From positions 1 through 40,263 of the forward strand of contig ONJQ01000023.1 of assembly GCA_900318175.1 (NCBI GenBank): a stretch of 40,263 bases of DNA. The letters are read 5' to 3'. Under the pieces are notes generated by a model. It made no database searches and was not told the DNA's origin. It saw only the letters and a list, made by a program, of their open reading frames with translations. The position numbers were made by a program, and so were the translations under genes. Within the stretch, counting starts at the first letter, position 1. Every line of letters begins with the position of its first letter. Below are positions 18,446-26,914 of this stretch, piece by piece. This DNA comes from an uncultured Bacteroidales bacterium (GTDB lineage Bacteria > Bacteroidota > Bacteroidia > Bacteroidales > P3).

Positions 18446-18493
18446 AGTGTAACAATGATGCTTTTTCTTTTGGCTCGGAGAGGCCACGTGCCT

Positions 18494-18913
18494 TTAGTTG
18501 TTTGCCGCCTGACCAGAGTCTTGTTCATAACGCAGGATTCTTTCTTTTATTGTATCGGGAATCACTGCTGCTTTCTGTGTGGTGCGGCTGTAGCCGGACA
18601 TCACCGTGCGGCAGGTGGCAAACGGCTCGCCCGTCTCGCTGTCCACAACTTGCTGACGCATGGCGAGACTCTTGGTGCCGAAGTGGTCCACGAGGGTCGT
18701 CACATGTATGTGGTCGTGGTAGTGCATCTGTTTGTGGAAATCGACCTCCACACGCACCACCATCACTGTAAATTCCCCCTCCTCGGGTGGAAGTCCGATG
18801 GCCGTGAAATACTCCGACTTCCCCAGGTCGAAGAATTCCATGATTACCGCGTTGTTCACGTGACCCATCTGGTCGATGTCGTTAAATCGTAGCTGAATAG
18901 GTGTAATATGCAT
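18494..18913 (-). CDS. Acyl-CoA thioesterase, 4HBT hotdog family
   Basis: Small hotdog-fold thioester hydrolase of 139 aa. The catalytic signature LRFNDIDQMGHVNNAVIMEFFD near the N-terminus holds the Asp of 4-hydroxybenzoyl-CoA-type thioesterases. VVRVEVDFHKQMHYHDHIHV then forms the central strands. The substrate is not known; acyl-CoA or acyl-ACP is typical. Start: the ATG at 18913 puts the first strand directly at the N-terminus, whereas a longer in-frame start at 18964 gives a Lys/Asn-rich extension unlike the family. It lies 64 bases after the histidine kinase stop on the same strand, with no terminator seen between. Confidence 0.87.
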   Translation of the reverse strand: MHITPIQLRFNDIDQMGHVNNAVIMEFFDLGKSEYFTAIGLPPEEGEFTVMVVRVEVDFHKQMHYHDHIHVTTLVDHFGTKSLAMRQQVVDSETGEPFATCRTVMSGYSRTTQKAAVIPDTIKERILRYEQDSGQAANN

Positions 18914-18977
18914 CTTGTCTTTATTTTTAATGTTTAGAATCTTTCTTTGTAGCAGCTCTCTCATTCAAGGTGGGAGG

Positions 18978-19835
18978 TCAGTTCTTGCTCTCGCTCTTTT
19001 TGATGGAGAAGAAGAATTCCAGCCCGCCGCCGTCGCGGTTCTTCACATAGATGTCCCCTCCGTGGAACAGCACAGCGTGCTTCACTATGGAAAGGCCCAA
19101 GCCAGTTCCCCCGTTCTTGCGGCTCCGGCCCTCCTCAATGCGCAGAAAGCGGTCAAACAGCCGTGTCAGGTACTCGTTCTGCACCCCTTTGCCCGTGTCG
19201 TACAGGTGAATGAAGTAGTGTGTTCCGTCCTCGGGCTTGTAGCACTGGATGCCCACCGAGCAGCCGTCGCCCGCATACTCGATGGCATTCTCTATCAAGT
19301 TGCGGAATATCGAGTATATCAGCAGGCCGTTGCCGTTCACCACCATGCCCTCCGGCAGTAGGTTCTCGATGGTGGTGCGGTGCTCCTCTGCTTTGAGCGA
19401 AAGCTCGCGGATGGCTTCATCGGCTTGTGCGCGGAGGTCTATCATCTCGCGGGTAAAGAGGTCGTTCCCCTCCTCCAGCTTGTTGATGAGCGATACGTCG
19501 TTTATCAGGTCGGAAAGCCGTAGTGTCTGGCTGTAGCACCGCTCCATGAAATATCGTCTCTGCTCCTCGCTCACAGGCCGCTCTCCCAGCAGTATCTCCA
19601 AGTAGCCTCTTATCGAACTCACCGGGGTCTTCAGCTCGTGAGCTATATTGTTTGTCATCTCCTGCTTCAGCTTTCTGTTGCGCTCCTGCTCGACGATAAT
19701 CTGTTGCTTGGACACCTCTGTCTCCTCTCTCAGCTGTCGCTCGCTCTTCACCTGATCCCTCATCCGCAGGGCCATCCACACCAATGCAAGCAAGGCCACT
19801 ATCAGCAATCCTATTGTTATTCTCAACGACAGCAT
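18978..19835 (-). CDS. Sensor histidine kinase with one membrane helix and no periplasmic domain
   Basis: A 285 aa kinase. One N-terminal transmembrane segment (about 4-24), a coiled-coil/linker (about 28-60), then the HisKA box NIAHELKTPVSS with H66 as phospho-acceptor, and HATPase_c with N-box NLIENAIEY, G1 DTGKGV and G2 GGTGLGLSIV. It is shorter than usual, because Bacteroidales kinases of this type commonly have a second helix and a periplasmic sensor of 100-200 residues. It may sense within the membrane or through a partner, or have lost its sensor. Located 50 bases after the response regulator stop, so a two-component pair. Target genes unknown. Confidence 0.92.
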   Translation of the reverse strand: MLSLRITIGLLIVALLALVWMALRMRDQVKSERQLREETEVSKQQIIVEQERNRKLKQEMTNNIAHELKTPVSSIRGYLEILLGERPVSEEQRRYFMERCYSQTLRLSDLINDVSLINKLEEGNDLFTREMIDLRAQADEAIRELSLKAEEHRTTIENLLPEGMVVNGNGLLIYSIFRNLIENAIEYAGDGCSVGIQCYKPEDGTHYFIHLYDTGKGVQNEYLTRLFDRFLRIEEGRSRKNGGTGLGLSIVKHAVLFHGGDIYVKNRDGGGLEFFFSIKKSESKN

Positions 19836-19885
19836 ACGATCTATTCTTATTGAATGGTGATAGGTGAGATGGATGAACGTGTTGA

Positions 19886-20608
19886 TTAATTACCCGTGGC
19901 GGTTCGCCGCAGGGCATAGCCAAAACCTGTGCGGTTGACTATCCGCCGCCCTTCAGCACCCAGTTTCTTCCTTAGCCGGGCTATATGGACGTCAACGCTG
20001 CGGTCGTTCACCAGCGTGTCGTTGGGCCACACGGCGACCATTATCTCCTCGCGGCTCAGATATTTGTCCTGATTTCCAGCCAACAGGCACAGAATCATGT
20101 ACTCCCGTCGCGTCAACTCCACAGCCGTTCCGTTCACGGTCACGCTCTGCTGCCGCGTGTCCACCGTCAGCCCTCCGCAGTGCAGCACACCTTCAGCTGT
20201 GTCGGCACTCTGTGGGGCGTCGGCTTGTGAGTGGGTGCGTTTCAGCACGGCCTTGACACGTGCCAGCACCGTGTCGAACGAGAAGGGTTTTGTGATGTAG
20301 TCGTCTCCCCCGCAGTTAAAGCCTGTCAGTTGGTCGTCGTGGCCGTCGCGGGCGGTGAGGAAGATGATAGGCGTGTCGTTGCCAGCGCTGCGCAGTCTCC
20401 GTGCCATCTCAAAGCCCGACATTTCCCCCATCATCACGTCCAGCAGTATCAAGTTGGGGTGCCAGTGGGTTTCGCCGGACATCAGTGCCAGTGCCTCCTC
20501 GGCGTCCTCGCACGTCTGCACCTCAAACCCCTCGCTCTCCAGATTAAAACGCAGTATTTCGCACAAATCCTGCTCGTCGTCAACAACCAGGACTTTTGCC
20601 GTCGTCAT
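19886..20608 (-). CDS. OmpR/PhoB-family response regulator
   Basis: A 240 aa DNA-binding regulator, partner of the downstream kinase. Receiver domain (about 5-118): acidic pair D10-D11, phospho-acceptor D57 in LILLDVMMG, Thr in FLTARD, and Lys in ITKPF. A linker (about 122-145) leads to the winged-helix trans_reg_C domain, with ELTRREYMILCLLAGNQDKYLSREEIM and the recognition helix RSVDVHIARLRKKLG. The ATG at 20608 gives a standard N-terminus (TTAKVLVVDDEQD); the longer in-frame start at 20653 is less likely. First gene of the pair. Its 5' region adjoins the terminator of tRNA-Phe. Confidence 0.95.
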   Translation of the reverse strand: MTTAKVLVVDDEQDLCEILRFNLESEGFEVQTCEDAEEALALMSGETHWHPNLILLDVMMGEMSGFEMARRLRSAGNDTPIIFLTARDGHDDQLTGFNCGGDDYITKPFSFDTVLARVKAVLKRTHSQADAPQSADTAEGVLHCGGLTVDTRQQSVTVNGTAVELTRREYMILCLLAGNQDKYLSREEIMVAVWPNDTLVNDRSVDVHIARLRKKLGAEGRRIVNRTGFGYALRRTATGN

Positions 20609-20713
20609 TGAAAGCGGAGTACCTCCGCCGGTGTTTATGCGGTGCACATCCATTTCAATTTTCTATTTTCAATTATCAATATATTTTTTTTATCAATACC
20701 AGCATAAACAAGA

Positions 20714-20739
20714 AAAGGAGGCATCTGTGAGCCTCCTTT
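20714..20739 (-). terminator. Terminator after tRNA-Phe
   Basis: Stem AAAGGAGGC (20714-20722) / GCCTCCTTT (20731-20739) with an 8-base loop. On the minus strand it is followed by TCTTGTTTATG after the stem's own T-rich end. It lies 16 bases downstream of the tRNA. Confidence 0.8.
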
Positions 20740-20754
20740 CGTTTGTTTTGCTTG

Positions 20755-20827
<73 letters not shown>

Positions 20828-20868
20828 ATCATTTCAAAAATCGGTGTTTCTCTCTTTGAAATCGGTTG

Positions 20869-20899
20869 CAAAATTACACCTTTTTTTTCAATCAGCAAA
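20869..20899 (-). promoter_or_regulatory. Promoter of tRNA-Phe
   Basis: Minus strand TTTG (20899-20896), 19 bp, TAATTTTG (20876-20869). It matches the Bacteroidota consensus and has the same spacing as the promoters at 3015 and 5414. Transcription would start about 35 bases before the tRNA. Confidence 0.8.
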
Positions 20900-20986
20900 A
20901 TTTTTCTCGAAAAAAAATTGCAATATGCTGTTTTTTAGTTCAATTATTTTTATTTCGGTGCTCAAATACCCCTTGCAAAATGGGGG

Positions 20987-21661
20987 TCAGGCCTCGGTTT
21001 TTTCGCCATTTTCGGCCTCTTGGAGGTCGGCAGTTCTCTTCTTTTTCCTGTCGGCGAGGTTCCGGATCACCTGGTCAATGATAAACCAGAACGCCCCTAC
21101 GGTGATGGCCGCATCGGCTACATTGAAGATGGCATTGAAGAACACAAAATGCTCTCCGCCCCAAATGGGGAACCCGGCGGGCAGGTCGGTTTCGATGATG
21201 GGCAGGAAGAACATGTCCACCACGCTGCCCTGCAGCAGGGGGGCATAGCCTTCGGGCGGGAACATCTGCGCCACCGTGTAAGTGCTCTCGTTGAACAGCA
21301 CTCCGTAGAAGCAGCAGTCTATCAAGTTGCCTATCGCGCCAGCGGCTATCAACGACCCGTAGGCCACCACTGACGTGCGCCCTTCGCGCTTCACGTAGCC
21401 CACCATGAACCATACCAGCACGGCGGATGCCACCAGGCGGAACAGCGACAGGATAATCTTGCCCGTCGTGCCTCCTATGGTGGTGCCGAAGGCAAAACCT
21501 TGGTTTTCGACAAAGTGCAATAGGCACCAGTCGCCGATAAGCGGAATCTCCTCGCCAATTACCATGTGGGTCTTCACCCATATTTTCAATGCCTGGTCTA
21601 TCACCAGTATGACGCCTAACAGGCCGAACAGCAATAAGTATTGTTTAGTCTTTTTCTGCAT
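20987..21661 (-). CDS. lspA: Lipoprotein signal peptidase (signal peptidase II)
   Basis: Inner-membrane aspartic protease that removes signal peptides from diacylglyceryl-prolipoproteins. Four hydrophobic helices (about 8-24, 64-88, 98-118, 174-198) in 224 aa. Catalytic aspartates are D149 in QGSVVDMFF and D183 in FNVADAAI. The conserved N-terminal VIDQALKIWV and FVENQGFAFG are present, and GNLIDCCFYG contains the usual Asn-Asp motif. Between the third helix and D149 is a loop of about 25 residues (NESTYTVAQMFPPEGYAPLL), as is usual in Bacteroidota LspA. The basic/acidic C-tail is cytoplasmic. The many lipoproteins in this window are its likely substrates. Confidence 0.96.
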   Translation of the reverse strand: MQKKTKQYLLLFGLLGVILVIDQALKIWVKTHMVIGEEIPLIGDWCLLHFVENQGFAFGTTIGGTTGKIILSLFRLVASAVLVWFMVGYVKREGRTSVVAYGSLIAAGAIGNLIDCCFYGVLFNESTYTVAQMFPPEGYAPLLQGSVVDMFFLPIIETDLPAGFPIWGGEHFVFFNAIFNVADAAITVGAFWFIIDQVIRNLADRKKKRTADLQEAENGEKTEA

Positions 21662-21745
21662 AACCCATATATAACTACCTTTTTGATTAATTATTGCATC
21701 AGTTGCAAAAACTTTCTTTCATCGGCGCAGTAAGGAAACTCCAGG

Positions 21746-21850
21746 TTCGCTCCTCCTTTCACATTTCGCGGTGACTTCAACCACCATTTGTTCCTCGTAT
21801 GAGGAAGAAATGAGGAACAAATGTTAGAGAACTGAGGAAGAAGGAGCGAA
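21746..21850. repeat. 105-bp MITE-like element, copy B
   Basis: Bounded by TTCGCTCC (21746-21753) and its exact inverse GGAGCGAA (21843-21850). It contains a perfect 12-bp inverted pair, CATTTGTTCCTC (21785-21796) / GAGGAACAAATG (21812-21823), with a 15-base loop. Aligns without gaps with 12330-12434. It fills most of the spacer between lspA and the DUF3109 gene. Confidence 0.75.
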
Positions 21851-21873
21851 GGAGGGGCGAAGGAACGGCAGTG

Positions 21874-22446
21874 TTAGCGGTTGTTGGCTTGGGCGATGGC
21901 CTCTAACAGCTCGTCGTACCATTCCTGTCCGAATCGCCGGATGAGAGGCTCGCGGAGGTACTGGTAAAGTGGCACGCCACAATCGTTGCCCCGCTTGACG
22001 GCGCAATGGCACACGTCCCATTGGTGGTAATTGACAGCGGTGAATTCGCCGTACTCGTCCACGCGGATGGGGTAGAGGTGGCATGAAACGGGTTTCATGA
22101 AGTCCGTCTTGCCGTCGCGAAAGGCTTGCTCAATGGCGCAGAGGGCTGTGCCGTCGGCACCCCAGGCCACGAAGGCACACTCGCGGTTGTTGACAAGGGG
22201 TGTGCAGGGTTCGGCAGCATTGTCGAGGGTGGAGACGCCCTGCTGCTCCACGGCTCGCAGACCGGCAGGGGTCATGTAGGGTTGCACGGCGGGGAGGATG
22301 CGTTGCAGAACGGTCACCTCGTCGTCGGTGAGGGGTGCGCCATAGTCGCCTTCCACGCAGCACTGGCCTTTGCATTGGGCCAGATCGCAGCAGAAACGGC
22401 GCTCGGCAATGTCGTCGGAGACGATGCTTTCCTTTACTATCAGCAT
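21874..22446 (-). CDS. DUF3109 family protein
   Basis: A 190 aa soluble protein of unknown function, common in Bacteroidota. Cysteine-rich with pairs that look like a metal or Fe-S site: RRFCCDLAQCKGQCCVEGDYGAP near residues 17-37, then CTPL, CAF, CAIEQA, SCHLYPIRV and CHCAVKRGNDCGVPLY. The CxxxCxxxCC cluster resembles the YkgJ-type zinc/iron-binding proteins, to which DUF3109 is related. It starts 4 bases after the 2-hydroxyacid dehydrogenase stop, so the two are cotranscribed. No signal peptide. Confidence 0.88.
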   Translation of the reverse strand: MLIVKESIVSDDIAERRFCCDLAQCKGQCCVEGDYGAPLTDDEVTVLQRILPAVQPYMTPAGLRAVEQQGVSTLDNAAEPCTPLVNNRECAFVAWGADGTALCAIEQAFRDGKTDFMKPVSCHLYPIRVDEYGEFTAVNYHQWDVCHCAVKRGNDCGVPLYQYLREPLIRRFGQEWYDELLEAIAQANNR

Positions 22447-22450
22447 TGCT

Positions 22451-23389
22451 TCAGAGTGTTGCTATAATTTTCTTGGCCAAGGTGGCAGCCAGTTTTTCTT
22501 TTGATTCTACGGTCCATCCGGCCACGTGTGGCGAGAGGACGGTGTGCGGGCTTTGGAGCAGGTAGGTGAAGTCGGCGGGCAGGTGGTCGAGGTCCAAGCC
22601 GTCGCGCGTCATGTCCTCATACTCTATCACGTCGAGGGCGGCGCCAAGCAGGAGCCCTTCCTCCAGAGCCTGAGCCAGGTGGGGCGTGCAGACCACGGCT
22701 CCGCGCGAGGTGTTGACAAGGTGGAAGGGATGGTCAAAGGCTTTGATGAAGGGGAGGGAGACCATGTGGCGGGTCTCGTCGGTGAGGGGCACATGGAGAC
22801 TGACCACGTCGGCGCGGGCTTGCAACTCGCCGAGGGTGACCTCCTGCACGTAGGAGGGCGCATAGCCGGCGGGTTTGTATTTGTCATAGGCCAAGATGGT
22901 GCATTCGAAGCCTTGGAGGCGTTGGGCGAAAGCACTGCCCATGTTGCCAAAGCCAATGATGCCAACGGTGCGGCCTTTGATTTCGAGCCCCCGGTTGGCT
23001 TCGCGCTGCCACAGGCCGCGGCGCACCTCGGCATCGGCGGCGGCAAGGTGGTTGAACAGTGCGAGGAGGAGCCCGAGGGCATGCTCGCCCACGGCATCGC
23101 GGTTGCCTTCGGGCGAGTTGAGACAGCGGATGCCAAGGCTTTCGGCATATTCCACATCGATGGTTTCCATGCCGGCCCCAAGCCGCCCAATGCAACGGAG
23201 GTGGCGTGCACGGTCTAAGAAGGGACGGTCGATGACTATCTTGCTGCGCACCACAAGGGCGTCGAAGTCGCCGATGCAGGCCAGGAGGGTGCCGTAGTTG
23301 AGCGAAGTGTTGACCACCACCTCATGGCCGGCTTGGCGCAGGAGTTGGTGTAGGATGGGATGGGTGTTGTCAGTGACAAGTATTTTCAT
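22451..23389 (-). CDS. D-2-hydroxyacid dehydrogenase (phosphoglycerate dehydrogenase-like)
   Basis: NAD-dependent oxidoreductase of the D-isomer 2-hydroxyacid dehydrogenase family, 312 aa. Rossmann motif GFGNMG at 146-151, and catalytic triad R229 (NTSRGAVV), E256 (ALDVIEYE) and H288 (SPHVAGWT). The N-terminal half has the expected catalytic-domain pieces ALVVRSKIVID and IGRLGAGMETID, which favour a SerA-like 3-phosphoglycerate dehydrogenase. There is no C-terminal ACT domain, so it would not be serine-regulated; another 2-hydroxyacid substrate is possible. In one transcript with DUF3109 downstream (4-base gap) and close to the DUF4249 gene upstream (25 bases). Confidence 0.88.
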   Translation of the reverse strand: MKILVTDNTHPILHQLLRQAGHEVVVNTSLNYGTLLACIGDFDALVVRSKIVIDRPFLDRARHLRCIGRLGAGMETIDVEYAESLGIRCLNSPEGNRDAVGEHALGLLLALFNHLAAADAEVRRGLWQREANRGLEIKGRTVGIIGFGNMGSAFAQRLQGFECTILAYDKYKPAGYAPSYVQEVTLGELQARADVVSLHVPLTDETRHMVSLPFIKAFDHPFHLVNTSRGAVVCTPHLAQALEEGLLLGAALDVIEYEDMTRDGLDLDHLPADFTYLLQSPHTVLSPHVAGWTVESKEKLAATLAKKIIATL

Positions 23390-23414
23390 CAGAGTGGTTG
23401 CGTAGAGGAGGGGA

Positions 23415-24371
23415 CTAAAAGTTTATGGGAAATAAGACCGACGCGCGAGAGCAAGCACCAAGGATGCCTATGCCGCCATTGACGTTGGAGTGGATTTGGA
23501 CGGGTTCGTTGATGATGCTGAGTATGTCACCGGATTGTCTTTGCTTGTTTAGGGTGATGAGGTAGAGGTACATGTCGCGGCTGAGGGAGGACACTTCGAG
23601 ATACAGTTTGTCCTTTTTGTGGAAGACGTAGTTGGAGATGAAGTCAACGGAACCTTTGAGGGTGTGGTCAAGTCCGTTAATGCGGTCATCGGAGAAGATT
23701 ATTTGCTGGCCAGACCTATAGTCGTTCTCCGAGTTGATTCCAAAATAGTCGGCAGTGGGGTCTTGTTCAAAAATAAGGTTGTCGTTGATGTTGAGGGTGA
23801 AAAAGCGCCTGTTGTTGTTGGAGTCGAGGTAGTAGGCGCGTAGGCAATAGTAGTTGTCTATGTTGGCAGGATCGTGGAGGGTGAATTGGAAGTCAAGATT
23901 TTCGTTGGAGAAAATGTAGATGGTGTCTCTTTGGTTTTCGTATGAGGGGGAGGATTGGTAATTGAACTCGCTGGAGATGGTGAAGTCTGAGGAAGCCGGG
24001 AGTGCGGGCATACGGCAACCGGCAGTGAGTTCGCCCTGGTTGGGGACGATGATGCGGAGGGTGAGGGTGTCGTCAGGACGGAGTGCGAGGCCGGAATGGT
24101 AGATCCCGTTTTCTCTGTAGGAGAATTGTGCCACATCGGTGTTGCCGTTGAGGTCGGCAAGTATGGTGGCATTGTCAATGACGGGGAAGACAGCTTGTCG
24201 GAGGAAGAAATTGCTGTAGGTGAGGCGCAGGGATATGGGCTGCTCAGCCTCGCTCTGGCAAATAAGGACGGGAAGAGGATCGGTCTGAGAACCGCTGAAT
24301 TCGACGACTTTGCGGCAAGAGGATGCGAGGACGAGGGTCGTCAGGGCAATGAGTATGGTGATTTTTTTCAT
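23415..24371 (-). CDS. DUF4249 family outer-membrane lipoprotein
   Basis: A 318 aa lipoprotein: MKKITILIALTTLVLASSC with lipidated Cys19. The mature part is beta-rich (a series of strands with DDTLTLRIIVPNQGELTAGCRMPALP and LDFQFTLHDPANIDNYYCLRAYY), matching the DUF4249 family, which in Bacteroidota almost always sits next to a TonB-dependent receptor. Probably a surface-exposed accessory that binds substrate or caps the receptor, but the ligand is unknown. It lies 48 bases downstream of the receptor gene on the same strand, the expected order (receptor, then DUF4249). Confidence 0.85.
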   Translation of the reverse strand: MKKITILIALTTLVLASSCRKVVEFSGSQTDPLPVLICQSEAEQPISLRLTYSNFFLRQAVFPVIDNATILADLNGNTDVAQFSYRENGIYHSGLALRPDDTLTLRIIVPNQGELTAGCRMPALPASSDFTISSEFNYQSSPSYENQRDTIYIFSNENLDFQFTLHDPANIDNYYCLRAYYLDSNNNRRFFTLNINDNLIFEQDPTADYFGINSENDYRSGQQIIFSDDRINGLDHTLKGSVDFISNYVFHKKDKLYLEVSSLSRDMYLYLITLNKQRQSGDILSIINEPVQIHSNVNGGIGILGACSRASVLFPINF

Positions 24372-24419
24372 TGTTCAAAGTGTTATGTTGGTTGATAATA
24401 TGAAAAATGTGATGAGGGG

Positions 24420-26831
24420 TTAGAATTTCCAGATGTAACTGATGGACGGGAGTATGGGGAAGATGGAGAGTTGGGTGAGTCGGCTAACGCCATTCCAAGT
24501 GGTCTCAGGGTAGAGGATGTAGGGGTTGAGGTGGTTGTAGACGTTGTAGACGCTGACGTTGATGGTGCGGCTGCCATGGCGGAGGGGTTTGTGCCAATTG
24601 ACGCTGATGTCCATGCGTTGGTAGTCAGGCATGCGGTAGTTGTTGCGACTGCTGATGTGGTTGGCGGAGTTGTAAAAGAAACCCTCTACGTTGCCACTTG
24701 CGGACTCGGGGAATGAGGGGTCGAACTGCTGCAGAGCGAGGGTGGCGGCATTGCCGGTGGAGTAGACCCAGGTGATGGCGGCATCGAAGCGGTCGGAGAA
24801 TTTGTAGGAGAGGACGAGGCTGATGTCGTGGCGACGGTCGTATTTGGCAGGGAAGGGCTTGCCGCCGTTGAGGGTCTGGCCGGGACGGTCGAAGAGGCGG
24901 TAGGTGTGGCTCCAAGTGTAGCCAAGCCAGCCGGTGAGTTTTCCGAGGTTCTTTTGGACAAGGAATTCAACCCCGTAAGCCCAGCCACGGCCCATGCAGA
25001 CTTTCTGTTCCCAGCCTTGGGAATTGGCTATGAACGAGGCTCCGTCTTTGTATTCAAGAAGGTTGTCCATGCTTTTGTAATATCCCTCGACGGAGAGGTT
25101 GAGGGAGTTGAGGAGGTTGTAGAAGAGGCCGGCGGCCACTTGGTGGGAGTTCATGGGGGTGATGTTGGCGGTGACGGGCACCCAAAGGTCGGTGGGCAGG
25201 GAGATGGAGGAGGTGCTGAGGAGATGGAGGTACTGGGTCATGTAGGCATAGCCGAATTTGGCGGAGAGACGGTCGTTGATAAGGTAGCGGCCACTGAGGC
25301 GGGGCTGGAGAGAGGGGTAGTACTTGTTACGGACAGCGAAACCTGTGAGATTGAGGCCGAAATTGATCTTGAGGCGGTCGCTGATGCGCCAGTCGTCTTC
25401 AGCATAGGCACGGATTTCGTGGGCAAAGATTTTGTCTTGGTCTAAAATGCGGTCGGTGGGAGTGGTTCCGTTTTCTTCCTCTTTCCAACTGAAAGTCTCG
25501 GGCGAGAAGATGTGGAAGATGTAGTTGGTGCCGAATTTTACGGAGTGGTCAGGAGTAGGGGTATAGCCGAAATCGGCACAGAGAAGGTAGTCGCGGATGC
25601 CGGAGTTGAAATTGAAGGTGAAAAGATAATTGTCGTTGCGCAGGGTGCTCTTGTACTCTTGAGAAACGGAAAGGTTGCCGCGGTAGCGTGTGAAGGCACC
25701 GCTGATGTTCATGAAAAGCTTGGGAGTGAGCTCGTAGTTCCAGCGGAGGCTACCCACAATGTTGCCCCAGTTGTAGCGGAGGCGTGCGTATTCGCTGTAG
25801 TCGTAGCCGTCGACGAGTTTGAAACGGGCGTAGAGAGCGTCGTCGCCCATGTAGTAGGAGGCATAGAGGCGGCTGCGGTCGTTAAACCGGTGGGTGACCT
25901 TGGCGTTGACATCGTAGAAGTAGTAACCAGCGTTGATTTTCTCGGAACCGCCTCCGGAAATGCCCTCCATGCGAGAGAACAGGGCTAAGACGGGCTGGAG
26001 GAGCACGTCGGCATAGGTGCGGCGGGCGGAGATGGAGAAGGTGGTCTTCTCCTTGATGATGGGACCTTCGAGATAGGCCTTGGCCGAGATGAAGCCAATG
26101 CCTACGCCGCCGTGGAATTCTTTGTCGTTACCATTGTTGGTGGTGATGTCGAGGACGGAGGAGAGACGGCTGCCAAAACGGGCAGGGAAGCTGCCTTTGT
26201 AGAGCTGTATGTTCTTGACAGCATCGGAGTTGAAGGCAGAGAAGAATCCGCCAAGATGGTTGACATTGTACATTGACACACCGTCGAGGAGGAAGAGGTT
26301 CTCGTCAGGGCCGCCGCCGCGAACGTACAAACCAGCCATGCCTTCACTGCCGTTTTGCACTCCAGGAAGGAGCTGGACGGCTTTGACCACGTCGGTCTCG
26401 CCAAAGAGCATGGGGATGGCTTTGACTTGCTCAACAGGAACCTCGATAATGCTGGCTTGTGAGCTCTCAATGTATTGTGTACGCTGGCCCACGACTCTCA
26501 CCTCGGCAAGAGTGGTGGAGTTGTTAAGCTTGACGTTGAGGTGTTGGCTCTTCTGGAGGTTGAGGTCGAAAAACTGTGTCTGGCAACCCACAAAGGAGAC
26601 ACGGATGACAGCGTGGTCGGCCTTCAGCGTGAGGCTGTAGCGGCCATGCTGGTCGGTGACGGTGCCCTTGTGCGATAGGGTGTCATAGATGGTGGCACCT
26701 ATGAGGGTCTCGCCAGTGCGGGCGTCGGTGATAGTGCCTGTGACAGTGAAGGTGGGTTGTTTTTGTAATCCTTGAGTCCAGGCTGTGCCGATGACTGTTA
26801 GGAACAAGAGCAGGGTAATGATTCTTTTCAT
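24420..26831 (-). CDS. TonB-dependent receptor with N-terminal carboxypeptidase-like domain
   Basis: An 803 aa outer-membrane receptor that would import a ligand with energy from TonB-ExbBD. Signal peptide at 1-20 (MKRIITLLLFLTVIGTAWTQ). A CarboxypepD_reg-like beta-sandwich spans about 28-110 (VTGTITDARTGETLIGATIYD, then GRYSLTL). A plug domain covers about 115-235, with GLYVRGGGPDENLFLLDGVSMYN and the LGGFFSAFNSDAVKNIQLYKGSFPARFG block. The rest is a 22-strand barrel ending in an aromatic residue (SYIWKF). It belongs to the receptor class paired with DUF4249 rather than SusD. Substrate not predictable. The 83 bases before it show no promoter box. Confidence 0.93.
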   Translation of the reverse strand: MKRIITLLLFLTVIGTAWTQGLQKQPTFTVTGTITDARTGETLIGATIYDTLSHKGTVTDQHGRYSLTLKADHAVIRVSFVGCQTQFFDLNLQKSQHLNVKLNNSTTLAEVRVVGQRTQYIESSQASIIEVPVEQVKAIPMLFGETDVVKAVQLLPGVQNGSEGMAGLYVRGGGPDENLFLLDGVSMYNVNHLGGFFSAFNSDAVKNIQLYKGSFPARFGSRLSSVLDITTNNGNDKEFHGGVGIGFISAKAYLEGPIIKEKTTFSISARRTYADVLLQPVLALFSRMEGISGGGSEKINAGYYFYDVNAKVTHRFNDRSRLYASYYMGDDALYARFKLVDGYDYSEYARLRYNWGNIVGSLRWNYELTPKLFMNISGAFTRYRGNLSVSQEYKSTLRNDNYLFTFNFNSGIRDYLLCADFGYTPTPDHSVKFGTNYIFHIFSPETFSWKEEENGTTPTDRILDQDKIFAHEIRAYAEDDWRISDRLKINFGLNLTGFAVRNKYYPSLQPRLSGRYLINDRLSAKFGYAYMTQYLHLLSTSSISLPTDLWVPVTANITPMNSHQVAAGLFYNLLNSLNLSVEGYYKSMDNLLEYKDGASFIANSQGWEQKVCMGRGWAYGVEFLVQKNLGKLTGWLGYTWSHTYRLFDRPGQTLNGGKPFPAKYDRRHDISLVLSYKFSDRFDAAITWVYSTGNAATLALQQFDPSFPESASGNVEGFFYNSANHISSRNNYRMPDYQRMDISVNWHKPLRHGSRTINVSVYNVYNHLNPYILYPETTWNGVSRLTQLSIFPILPSISYIWKF

Positions 26832-26914
26832 TAGGAGTGGATATTTGTGAGTGATTTTTATTGTTTGCTATATAGACGCGATAATGGCAGGATTTCTTAC
26901 AGACGGTTTGAAAA

